This document shows, in pieces, positions 43,007-50,169 of a stretch of DNA of 64,000 nt. The position numbers were made by a program, and so were the translations under genes. Position 1 is the stretch's first letter. Each line of letters starts with the position of its first letter. This DNA is from a bacterium (lineage in GTDB: Bacteria > Babelota > Babeliae > Babelales > Babelaceae), in contig JAEYYR010000002.1 in assembly GCA_023428375.1 (NCBI GenBank), positions 186,001 to 250,000 of the forward strand. Reading direction: 5' to 3'. The notes below the pieces were generated by a model. The model worked only from the letters and a program-made list of their open reading frames with translations. It was not told the origin of the DNA and searched no databases.

Positions 43007-43375
43007 ATGATCAATTTTTTATTAACCATTATATCAGTGGTTGTTTTTTCAAGCTTAGACGCTCAAGAAAATCAGGTAATGGAAAAGCGAGCTATTAAAC
43101 ATGATAGTACCTATTTTGCTTTATATCATTTAAAACAAAATAAAAATAATGAAATTCTTCCGTATCGTCTTGTATGGGCGCAAGAATCCACAATGCCTTC
43201 TGGAGAAAAATATTATTCTGCACAAGGGGATATTAAATGGAAAAGTATTGAAGACAAAACCTTTGAGCAGTATACATCTCAGGAAGTTTTTGAATTACTA
43301 AGGCGGGGATATATGAATTTCGATGACGAGCAAAATGCACAGTTGTTGAAAAAATATGTATCAAATTTAAATTAA
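43007..43375 (+). CDS. Small exported protein, family A member 2
   Basis: The 122-aa product has a signal peptide (MINFLLTIISVVVFSSLDAQ). The mature part shares family A order: an opening strand TYFALYHLKQNKNN, RLVWAQESTMPSGEKYY, then DIKWKSIEDKTFEQYTSQE and VFELLRRGY. It is longer at the C-terminus than member 1. No clear Shine-Dalgarno; it starts 17 nt after the end of member 1, so it is probably in the same transcript. Function unknown. Confidence 0.65.
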   Translation: MINFLLTIISVVVFSSLDAQENQVMEKRAIKHDSTYFALYHLKQNKNNEILPYRLVWAQESTMPSGEKYYSAQGDIKWKSIEDKTFEQYTSQEVFELLRRGYMNFDDEQNAQLLKKYVSNLN

Positions 43376-43403
43376 TAATCTAAATACCCTATTTAAGGAA
43401 TGT

Positions 43404-43700
43404 ATGTTTGTTCTTTTATTCTTAATTAATGCTTTATGTTTAGGTGTTGAATCAGGTGACTCTCAAGTAATAAGAAGTATCACTGGATCAACCACGTTTT
43501 TAAAAAGAAATTTCGATGTTGCCGCGATTGAAATTGCCGTATGTGAACAATTAAAATCACGCAAGAAACAATATTTTTATGCGTGTGATGCAACTGGTTG
43601 TAGCAAGGCTATCATGTTACACGATGCAGATGCAAAAATTCATTACGATAGGTTGAATAAATATACGGGCAAAAACAATAGGAGAACTAAACGAAAATAA
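43404..43700 (+). CDS. Small exported protein in the family A cluster
   Basis: The product is 98 aa from an ATG behind AAGGAATGT. Residues 1-15 (MFVLLFLINALCLGV) are a signal peptide. The mature part is short with three cysteines (AVCEQL, YACDATGC) and a strongly basic C-terminal tail (NKYTGKNNRRTKRK). It does not clearly share the family A strand order, so I cannot say if it is a diverged member. It lies between family A members 2 and 3 and is likely co-transcribed. Function unknown. Confidence 0.6.
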   Translation: MFVLLFLINALCLGVESGDSQVIRSITGSTTFLKRNFDVAAIEIAVCEQLKSRKKQYFYACDATGCSKAIMLHDADAKIHYDRLNKYTGKNNRRTKRK

Positions 43701-43741
43701 AATTTTTAATTAATATACTTACTAAAAGTAGGAGAGAAGGT

Positions 43742-44068
43742 ATGGCTGTTAATACAAAATACATGAATTTTTTATTCTGCCTGGTAAGCTCTAGCATTGC
43801 TGCTCAAGATGACCAATTTTTTTTCAAAAAATGTGAAAATGATCAAGAAATATCCTACAGCGTGCATCAGCGCACTTTTCCCTGTAAATGGTTAGCTGGA
43901 GTTACTGCAAAAAAAAATGCATCCGGTGATTATTCAAATTATGAACTGGATATGGGAACATATTTTAATTATGTATCGCTATCTAGTAAGCCGAATTTTG
44001 ACTTTAAAGGTCGTTCTAAGCAAGAAATATTTCGTTTATTTGAAATATGGTATAAAAAGCAAAAATGA
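43742..44068 (+). CDS. Small exported protein, family A member 3
   Basis: The 108-aa product starts at the ATG at 43742, behind a strong AGGAGAGAAGG Shine-Dalgarno; the signal peptide follows after seven polar residues (MNFLFCLVSSSIAAQ at residues 8-22). The mature domain has ISYSVHQRTFPCKWLAGVTA, DYSNYELDMGTYFNYVSLSS and KGRSKQEIFRLFEIWYK, the same order as family A members at 42702 and 43007. It converges with the gene at 44076. Function unknown. Confidence 0.68.
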   Translation: MAVNTKYMNFLFCLVSSSIAAQDDQFFFKKCENDQEISYSVHQRTFPCKWLAGVTAKKNASGDYSNYELDMGTYFNYVSLSSKPNFDFKGRSKQEIFRLFEIWYKKQK

Positions 44069-44075
44069 GTTAAAT

Positions 44076-44642
44076 TCATTCCGCTTCAATACTAGTGGCG
44101 GCCACTAAAAGCGAATCGTTGGACGGTTTATCTTCCAATGTTGAAACTCTGGCAGCTAATGGTTTTAAGCGATAATTTAGTGGTCCTCCAGGAATTAATA
44201 ATTTCTCGATATTTGTTTGACTGTCGAGTATTAAATCCTTACCTATAATTGCGCCACTGCGTAATTCTACGCCATTATCTGGAACAATATAATAACCAGT
44301 TTTTGTTTTTAAGATAATGTACATTTTTTCTTGAATAGTTGGATTGTCCTCAACATATGGCCCCTGCCAATGTTGGGGATTTTTTAAATTCATAGAACCA
44401 ACTTCAGAGCCTACAAAACTGCGAACGTTGAGAAAATCAATATAATTGCGTGAATGTTCAAAATCTATAATGCCGCACGTAGTATTTATTGTAGTTAATA
44501 TTGAGCTAAGCATTTGTACGTGATCCGCAATAACGACATCGGTACTTCTTCTCACACCGTATACAATATAATAGGCGCCACTTGAAAATAAGATTAAAAC
44601 AATAAGTCCTGCGATAAACGGAATATATTTTTGGTTAATCAT
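44076..44642 (-). CDS. Membrane-anchored protein, perhaps pseudopilin-like
   Basis: The product is 188 aa if it starts at the ATG at 44642, which has a GGAG Shine-Dalgarno at the right distance (7 nt); an ATG at 44648 is too close to that site. A hydrophobic helix at residues 8-28 (FIAGLIVLILFSSGAYYIVY) is followed by a helix and then a domain with NPQHWQGPYVEDNP and GYYIVPDNGVELRSG. The layout (N-terminal helix, then a small domain with a WxGPY segment) recalls GspG-type pseudopilins, but there is no prepilin cleavage site, so this is weak. It is alone on the minus strand. Confidence 0.55.
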   Translation of the reverse strand: MINQKYIPFIAGLIVLILFSSGAYYIVYGVRRSTDVVIADHVQMLSSILTTINTTCGIIDFEHSRNYIDFLNVRSFVGSEVGSMNLKNPQHWQGPYVEDNPTIQEKMYIILKTKTGYYIVPDNGVELRSGAIIGKDLILDSQTNIEKLLIPGGPLNYRLKPLAARVSTLEDKPSNDSLLVAATSIEAE

Positions 44643-44687
44643 GTTCATACTCCATGCTGATTCTCCGCGTTATATTGTATGATATAT

Positions 44688-44716
44688 CTTTCAATGAATG
44701 CAAGAGATGCTATAAT
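44688..44716 (+). promoter_or_regulatory. Candidate extended -10 promoter for the 44745 gene
   Basis: TGCTATAAT (44708-44716) is an exact extended -10 element. A weak -35 (CTTTCA at 44688) lies 17 nt upstream. Transcription would start about 20 nt before the ATG at 44745. Sequence pattern only. Confidence 0.5.
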
Positions 44717-44744
44717 TCAACAAATAATACCCATTTAACAACGA

Positions 44745-45179
44745 ATGAATCACATGATAATACTGTTTTTTCTATTCTTTAATCTACATTCTGCGCAATA
44801 TACTCACGTTCTTAGTCAATTTGTGATTATTAATAAAACAGAAAAAAAACTCGTAATAAATAATTATTATGGTACTTGTCAAAATATTATTGGGGATAAT
44901 GACTACCCATTTTTTTCTTCGTTTAAATTAAATGCACAACAAAATTATTATCATTCCACTATAGTAATTAAAATAGGTAACGGAAATTTCGCTAAAAAAA
45001 TAAGTGCTGAAATCCGTATTCCTATAGCAGTATTAGATGATAAGGTGCAAAAAGCGATACATAGTTGTAATTATGTGCAAATTTCCATGGAGCTCAAACA
45101 TAAAAGTCTTTGTACTTTTTTACCCAGTTGGTATACGTTAATTTCTAAGGAACCCGGATTGTATATTCGCCTGGTGTGA
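44745..45179 (+). CDS. Small exported beta-rich protein
   Basis: The product is 144 aa from the ATG at 44745; an ATG three codons later is also possible. Residues 1-18 (MNHMIILFFLFFNLHSAQ) are a signal peptide. The mature domain alternates short strands (FVIINKTEKKLVINNYYGTC, then STIVIKIGNGNF) with helical parts and contains three cysteines. It has an extended -10 promoter of its own and is followed after 8 nt by the 45188 gene. No family is recognised. Confidence 0.65.
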   Translation: MNHMIILFFLFFNLHSAQYTHVLSQFVIINKTEKKLVINNYYGTCQNIIGDNDYPFFSSFKLNAQQNYYHSTIVIKIGNGNFAKKISAEIRIPIAVLDDKVQKAIHSCNYVQISMELKHKSLCTFLPSWYTLISKEPGLYIRLV

Positions 45180-45187
45180 GGATTTGA

Positions 45188-45931
45188 ATGAAGCATTCAA
45201 TTGTATTTTTTATAATTTCTTTAACCATGCAAGCATGCGAAGAAAGACATCTGCCTTTAGGTGCAGCTATACATATTTTAACGCAACAAGATAGTCCAAA
45301 AAAAATTGAATATATTAAATCTTTGCTTCATAATCCGCAACAAATTGAAGAATTTTCGGCTACTATTCAACATAGCATTTTAAAAAGTTGTCGAAGTAAT
45401 CGAGATTTGTGGATACGATATGTAGCCGGATATGTACAATGTAATAATCAAAAGCTAGAAAAAAAAATTGCTACATCATGGCCCGTAGAAAAAAAATCTT
45501 CTCTGCAAATGCAAGAATACAATACAAAATTCAATTTTAATGATTGTTGTGTTCTTCCCTGTGGAGCGGTAATTGGGGGGGTGTCAAAAGAAAAAAAAAC
45601 TATTACTGTACCAAATCATTTCTGGTGGACTACCCCACGCAAGAAAGAAACGATTGAAACAGCTTTTAAATTAATTCACCTGTCAACGGGTATCATTTTA
45701 TTGCAGCGAAATATTAGTATTCCAGGAAACTTCAGTGTAGTTTATGAAGATAATCCTATGCGAATCGAAATTATACATGATAATAGTAACGTTTGTCATG
45801 TGGTCGATGTAGGATCCTATTATGATGCATTAAAAAATCTAGCCAATGTGAGCCTAAAGAACTATGTTGAAATTGTTGGATACAATCAAAACAGACATTG
45901 CTTTCAAGAAAATGATTTTGTGGTTGTTTAA
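45188..45931 (+). CDS. Exported protein, paralog of the 47363 product
   Basis: The 247-aa product has a signal peptide (MKHSIVFFIISLTMQA) and is closely related in order to the product at 47363: SNRDLWIRYVAGYVQ here and SNKRLWMRYIAGYMQ there, STGIILLQRNI and GTGIVLLDKNV, and the C-terminal DVGSYYDALKNLANVSLKNY and NLGHYYEALKLYPKASINDY. The domain is about 220 residues, helical at first and then beta-rich. Nothing suggests an enzyme. The gene overlaps the convergent GNAT-like gene by 4 nt. The family is not recognised. Confidence 0.72.
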   Translation: MKHSIVFFIISLTMQACEERHLPLGAAIHILTQQDSPKKIEYIKSLLHNPQQIEEFSATIQHSILKSCRSNRDLWIRYVAGYVQCNNQKLEKKIATSWPVEKKSSLQMQEYNTKFNFNDCCVLPCGAVIGGVSKEKKTITVPNHFWWTTPRKKETIETAFKLIHLSTGIILLQRNISIPGNFSVVYEDNPMRIEIIHDNSNVCHVVDVGSYYDALKNLANVSLKNYVEIVGYNQNRHCFQENDFVVV

Positions 45932-46698
45932 AAAATCAATGTAATACATTCACTAGGATCACTTTTTATTTTTTTAACCAAATCCGCCGTTTCTGCAGTC
46001 ATTTCATTCTCGAACAAACGTTTTCGTAAACCTATTTTTTCATACAAGCTGAACAATGTGCTTGTCTGAACTTGATAACCCAAGGCACCGATAGATTCAG
46101 CATATAAACTAAATGTATCGCAGCTATTTACATGAGCTAATCGAATGGCTTTTATAAGAAGATCCTTGGCACATCCTTTTTTCCGATTATTTTTTGAAGT
46201 ATAAAGCGTATGTACTCGTGTATCATTGATATTAAAATTATGATCTATCAGTGATGCTGCAATGATGCATTGCGTGGATTTTGAAAGACAGGATAATACG
46301 GAGGTATAGTTTTCTTGGGGCGAAATGCAAGAAGTAAAACTATTTAATTCTGCATCATCAACACTTGCATCTATCTTTCGAGTAGTCGGATAGAGTGGTG
46401 AATGAACGTTAATGGTATATTCTTTATCAGATGAATCAAATATTAAAACATTTTTATTTGTAATTGAATAATCTAAATATCGCTCTGCAAATGGTAGAAT
46501 TTGATTTTCGATACTTATACCATCCCAATTCTCACTTCGTGCAAAATCGGTTATGTGTTCTATTTCTTTTTTTATTATAGTCTCTTCTTTGCCGGCTAAA
46601 GCATGTTTTATGACATATATTTTTTTGGCATCATTATATACAGTTTCAGTGCTTGAAAGCAACGTTGTCAAAATTATAAGCAGGATATTGTGTTTCAT
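45928..46698 (-). CDS. Exported GNAT-type acetyltransferase-like protein
   Basis: The 256-aa product has a signal peptide (MKHNILLIILTTLLSSTE). The C-terminal half fits the GNAT N-acetyltransferase fold: VHTLYTSKNNRKKGCAKDLL corresponds to motif A (R/Q-x-x-G-x-G/A acetyl-CoA loop), followed by SLYAES and STLFSLYEKIGLRKRLF, the usual motif B region with LYEKIGF. The N-terminal 110 residues are unrecognised. Acetyl-CoA is not present outside the cell, so the enzyme presumably acts in a host cell after export, or is no longer active (inference). It is divergent from the gene at 46744, 45 nt away. Confidence 0.65.
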   Translation of the reverse strand: MKHNILLIILTTLLSSTETVYNDAKKIYVIKHALAGKEETIIKKEIEHITDFARSENWDGISIENQILPFAERYLDYSITNKNVLIFDSSDKEYTINVHSPLYPTTRKIDASVDDAELNSFTSCISPQENYTSVLSCLSKSTQCIIAASLIDHNFNINDTRVHTLYTSKNNRKKGCAKDLLIKAIRLAHVNSCDTFSLYAESIGALGYQVQTSTLFSLYEKIGLRKRLFENEMTAETADLVKKIKSDPSECITLIF

Positions 46699-46743
46699 AT
46701 TTTTGTGCTAATCTCACGTATATTTACTGAAAGGATTTTCACT

Positions 46744-47310
46744 ATGAACTATACATGCTTTTTCAATAAATTGGCATTACTTTGCTTGTTTGTGCCTCAA
46801 ATCGTGGTGCCAGCTACACCATATTCCTCTTATTACAATCATGATTGTAATGTGCATGTATTGGTGAATATGCAAAATTTGCCTGATGTTGTTTCTTTGT
46901 TTCTTTGCACAGCTTTGTTTGGTGCTTTGACAACTATTGAATATAACCAGCTTGCTTATATTATGGACGCTCTCAAGCAGGGTGATCATAAGATTTTAGC
47001 GATTCAAAAAGAAGCGATTGAACGCATTTATAAAAAAATTCAGGAAAGAAGAGAGCGTGCTTTAGCGTTTGGATTCAATCTCATGCTTTCACAGGCTGAT
47101 GAACATGATATGGCTTGGGCGTACCAAGAAAATAAAGAAATGGAAGCATATTATAATAATTACAATAACACTTATATTGATCAGCTTAAACGCAATTTTA
47201 AATGGAAAGCTGCAGGTCATGGCACCATTGCTACGGTACTGGGTTTAGTAACCGCGATGTGTGGCTATGGTTTTTGCAAAGAATTAAAAAGTATATTTAA
47301 AAAAGCGTAA
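46744..47310 (+). CDS. Membrane protein of the KWxA family, member 1
   Basis: The 188-aa product starts at the ATG at 46744 (AAGGATTTTC upstream, signal peptide MNYTCFFNKLALLCLFVPQI); a longer frame from 46690 is less likely. A second hydrophobic segment lies near residues 45-65, then a helical region with MDALKQGDHKILAIQKEAIE, and a C-terminal NFKWKAAGHGTIATVLGLVT membrane segment. The same order (KAL..G....I......E, then N-x-KW-[RK]-A plus a C-terminal helix) is seen in the products at 55936 and 56622. A terminator follows. Role unknown. Confidence 0.65.
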   Translation: MNYTCFFNKLALLCLFVPQIVVPATPYSSYYNHDCNVHVLVNMQNLPDVVSLFLCTALFGALTTIEYNQLAYIMDALKQGDHKILAIQKEAIERIYKKIQERRERALAFGFNLMLSQADEHDMAWAYQENKEMEAYYNNYNNTYIDQLKRNFKWKAAGHGTIATVLGLVTAMCGYGFCKELKSIFKKA

Positions 47311-47314
47311 CCAA

Positions 47315-47339
47315 ATAAGGCTCCGAAAAGGAGCCTTAT
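47315..47339 (+). terminator. Hairpin terminator after the 46744 gene
   Basis: A 10-bp stem (ATAAGGCTCC and GGAGCCTTAT) with loop GAAAA follows the stop codon within 5 nt. The T-run is short. Confidence 0.75.
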
Positions 47340-47362
47340 CTATTAATAAAGGAGATCTAGAT

Positions 47363-48139
47363 ATGAAGTATCTATGCATTATGGCATTGTTTCTTGGTTC
47401 CTTGCTTTTTGCAAACGAACATGAGGATTTAAAAACATATACTACTTCTGCACTTGCTGATGTATTACTGGGGAAAACTACTGAAAATAAAGTTCGTTAT
47501 TGTGAGGAAATTTTATCAAGGGATGCTGAAGAAATTAATTGTTTATCTTCCTTTCAACTACAAATAATTGCAGGTGTTTGTTCAAGTAATAAGCGTTTGT
47601 GGATGCGGTATATTGCAGGGTATATGCAACTACATCATAAAGAATTAAAATATGGTGCAAGTGAAGCTCAAGCTATGGATGGCATTCAGTTTGCAGGAAT
47701 TTCTTTTGAGGAACAAATGAATCTTGGTCATCGATATCAGCTTATAAATCCTCAACGATTTGATAATTTTATTGCCGGATTTATACCCCATTACGAAAAA
47801 AAATCCACAACTGCCTATTGGTTTAAATTAATACCCTATACTCAAGAAAATACAAAAATGACCTACATTTTCCGCTTAATCGATGAAGGAACAGGCATTG
47901 TGTTACTGGATAAAAATGTAGGTTCTTTATTTGACCCTGAGGTTCGAAGAGCTAGTTATAATAAAAATAGGGTAGAAATTTTGTCTAAAGGGCAGGTAGC
48001 GTCTCCAATAATAAACTTGGGCCATTACTATGAAGCTTTAAAATTATATCCCAAAGCAAGTATTAATGATTATATTTTTTATATGAGATATGCCTCAAAA
48101 CAGTATTATGATTGGAATATTCAATTGACCAGTGCTTGA
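47363..48139 (+). CDS. Exported protein, paralog of the 45188 product
   Basis: The 258-aa product starts behind an AAAGGAGAT Shine-Dalgarno with a signal peptide (MKYLCIMALFLGSLLFA). It shares SNKRLWMRYIAGYMQ, GTGIVLLDKNV and NLGHYYEALKLYPKASINDY with the 45188 product, so these two, 2 kb apart and separated by the GNAT-like and 46744 genes, come from a duplication. The central insertion (about residues 95-135) is different in the two. A hairpin follows before metG. Function unknown. Confidence 0.72.
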   Translation: MKYLCIMALFLGSLLFANEHEDLKTYTTSALADVLLGKTTENKVRYCEEILSRDAEEINCLSSFQLQIIAGVCSSNKRLWMRYIAGYMQLHHKELKYGASEAQAMDGIQFAGISFEEQMNLGHRYQLINPQRFDNFIAGFIPHYEKKSTTAYWFKLIPYTQENTKMTYIFRLIDEGTGIVLLDKNVGSLFDPEVRRASYNKNRVEILSKGQVASPIINLGHYYEALKLYPKASINDYIFYMRYASKQYYDWNIQLTSA

Positions 48140-48201
48140 GATTAGAACGAGTAAACATATTTCTATCGTTGGTTAGATCAAATTTGTATCTTATAGTACT
48201 C

Positions 48202-48228
48202 TTAAGGATGGGAAATACCCATCCTTAA
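48202..48228 (+). terminator. Hairpin between the 47363 gene and metG
   Basis: An 11-bp stem (TTAAGGATGGG and CCCATCCTTAA) with loop AAATA lies directly before the metG Shine-Dalgarno (AAAGGAAAA). It lacks a T-run, so it may end transcription of the upstream gene weakly or form a leader structure of metG. Confidence 0.55.
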
Positions 48229-48239
48229 AGGAAAATAAG

Positions 48240-50159
48240 ATGCAATCCAACAAAAATAAATTTTACGTTACGACTCCGATCTATTATGTCAATGCAGCAC
48301 CACATCTAGGTTCGCTGTACTCTACCGTGCTTGCAGATGTTGCAGCCCGCTGGAATCAGTTATATGGTAAGAACACCTTTATGCTCACCGGTACTGATGA
48401 ACATGGACAAAAAATTGCTGAAACAGCTTTGAAGGCCGGCAAAGAGCCTAAAGAATTTGTCGATAGTTTTATCGATGCATTTAAAGATATGTGGCATGCA
48501 TATAACATTGAATTTAATTATTTTATTCGCACCACCGATGCTCATCACGTTAAAGCGGTACAAGAATGGTTACAGCAATTAATCAATTCCGGGGATATTT
48601 ATAAATCCTTTTATACCGGTTGGTATTGTATTCATGATGAAGCATATTTAACTGAAAAAGAGGTTGAGCTACGAGAAAATGAGACGCCGTTATGCCCTCA
48701 ATGTCATCGTCCAACTAAAATGGTTTCAGAAGAAAGTTACTTTTTTAGACTATCTGCATATCAGGACAGAATTTTAGCATTACTAGAAGAAAACCCTGAT
48801 TTTATTACTCCAACCGAACGCCGCAATGAAGTGATTAACTTTGTTAAAAGTGGTCTTAAAGATTTAAGTGTTTCAAGAAGTACGATGTCATGGGGTATTC
48901 CATTCCCAGACGATAAGCACCACGTTACGTATGTGTGGGCGGATGCGTTGAATAATTATATTACCGCTGTTGGCTATGGTGATACTAAGCGCAAAGAAGA
49001 ATTTGAGTATTGGTGGCCTGCTGATTTACAAGTAATGGGTAAGGACATTGTTCGTTTCCATGCAGTTTATTGGCCCGCGTTCTTAATGGCATCTAAATTA
49101 CCATTGCCTAAAAAATTATTGGTGCATGGATGGCTCAAAATGGGTGAGCATAAGATGTCCAAATCTCGTGGCAACGTGGTTGATCCAAAAGCGCTCTTAT
49201 CGACCTTTGGTGCTGATCCTATTCGTTATTATTTGACTCGTTACATGGCGATTAACCAAGATTCGCCATTTAGTGTTGAAGATATGACCGAACGTATGAA
49301 CGCCGATCTTGCTAATGATTTGGGTAATTTGCTCAATCGTATCACGATGTTAGCGGCAAAATATGACCTTTCAGTGGTGAATGCGCCGCAGACATGGGGT
49401 GCTGCTGAAGTTCATTTGCGTGATGAATTATGGACGATGATTGCTGATGTTGAATTAGAAATGAAAGAGTATTTCTTCCATCGCGCCTATGCACGAGTAT
49501 GGAAATACATTCAACAAATAAATTCATATCTTCATGCGCAAGAGCCTTGGCGCATTGCAAAGCAAGATCCAAAACGCTTTGCAGAAGTTATTTCTGCATC
49601 AATGCATGCATTGTATGCAGTTGGTATTTTAGTGTTTCCTTTGATGCCAATGAGTATGGGCAAATTACTTGATTCATTGGGTAAGATATATGCACATAAT
49701 CATGATTATATGTCTGAGCTCAAAAATAATCCGTGGAACATGACTTTTGCTATTAAAGTTGAGCAACCATTATTCACCAAGATTGAACCTATAAAGGAAC
49801 CTATGCAAGAAGCTGAAGTTGTAAAAGAAAATTTAATTAATATTGAAGATTTTGCAAAAGTAGAATTGGTAGTTGGAACAATCGAACAAGTCGATGAAGT
49901 CCCAAAATCTGATAAATTGTACGTATTACGCGTAAATTTTGGTGATAAAGGTGTTCGTCAAGTTTGTTCCGGTGTTCGCAAGCATTTCAAGCCAGAAGAT
50001 TTATTGAATAAGCAGGGTGTGTTTGTATTTAATTTGCATCCACGCAAAATGATGGGACTTGAATCACAAGGTATGATGTTGTTTGCTCAAGATGCAGAAG
50101 GTGTCTTGAAGATGACCACTATTGAATTCCCCGTACCAAACGGTACCCGTTTGCAATAA
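48240..50159 (+). CDS. metG: Methionyl-tRNA synthetase
   Basis: The 639-aa class I synthetase charges tRNA(Met). The HIGH box is PHLGS, KMSKS is HKMSKSRGN, and a Zn-binding part includes CPQC. The anticodon-binding helical domain spans about residues 370-520. The last 100 residues (IEDFAKVELVVGTIEQV, then SDKLYVLRVNFG) form an EMAP-II-type tRNA-binding domain fused at the C-terminus, as in dimeric MetRS. The Shine-Dalgarno is AAAGGAAAA. The heparinase-like gene follows after 10 nt. Confidence 0.96.
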   Translation: MQSNKNKFYVTTPIYYVNAAPHLGSLYSTVLADVAARWNQLYGKNTFMLTGTDEHGQKIAETALKAGKEPKEFVDSFIDAFKDMWHAYNIEFNYFIRTTDAHHVKAVQEWLQQLINSGDIYKSFYTGWYCIHDEAYLTEKEVELRENETPLCPQCHRPTKMVSEESYFFRLSAYQDRILALLEENPDFITPTERRNEVINFVKSGLKDLSVSRSTMSWGIPFPDDKHHVTYVWADALNNYITAVGYGDTKRKEEFEYWWPADLQVMGKDIVRFHAVYWPAFLMASKLPLPKKLLVHGWLKMGEHKMSKSRGNVVDPKALLSTFGADPIRYYLTRYMAINQDSPFSVEDMTERMNADLANDLGNLLNRITMLAAKYDLSVVNAPQTWGAAEVHLRDELWTMIADVELEMKEYFFHRAYARVWKYIQQINSYLHAQEPWRIAKQDPKRFAEVISASMHALYAVGILVFPLMPMSMGKLLDSLGKIYAHNHDYMSELKNNPWNMTFAIKVEQPLFTKIEPIKEPMQEAEVVKENLINIEDFAKVELVVGTIEQVDEVPKSDKLYVLRVNFGDKGVRQVCSGVRKHFKPEDLLNKQGVFVFNLHPRKMMGLESQGMMLFAQDAEGVLKMTTIEFPVPNGTRLQ

Positions 50160-50169
50160 TATTTGAGTA

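Noticed and set aside
44085..44110. Palindrome TAGTGGCGGCCACTA as an operator
   Set aside because: It lies inside the coding sequence for the C-terminal VAATSIE residues of the 44076 gene, close to a convergent gene end, so it could only be a weak terminator.
48160..48239. A T-box or other riboswitch before metG
   Set aside because: Only one simple 11-bp hairpin is present in the 100-nt gap; no T-box consensus or alternative hairpin pair was found.
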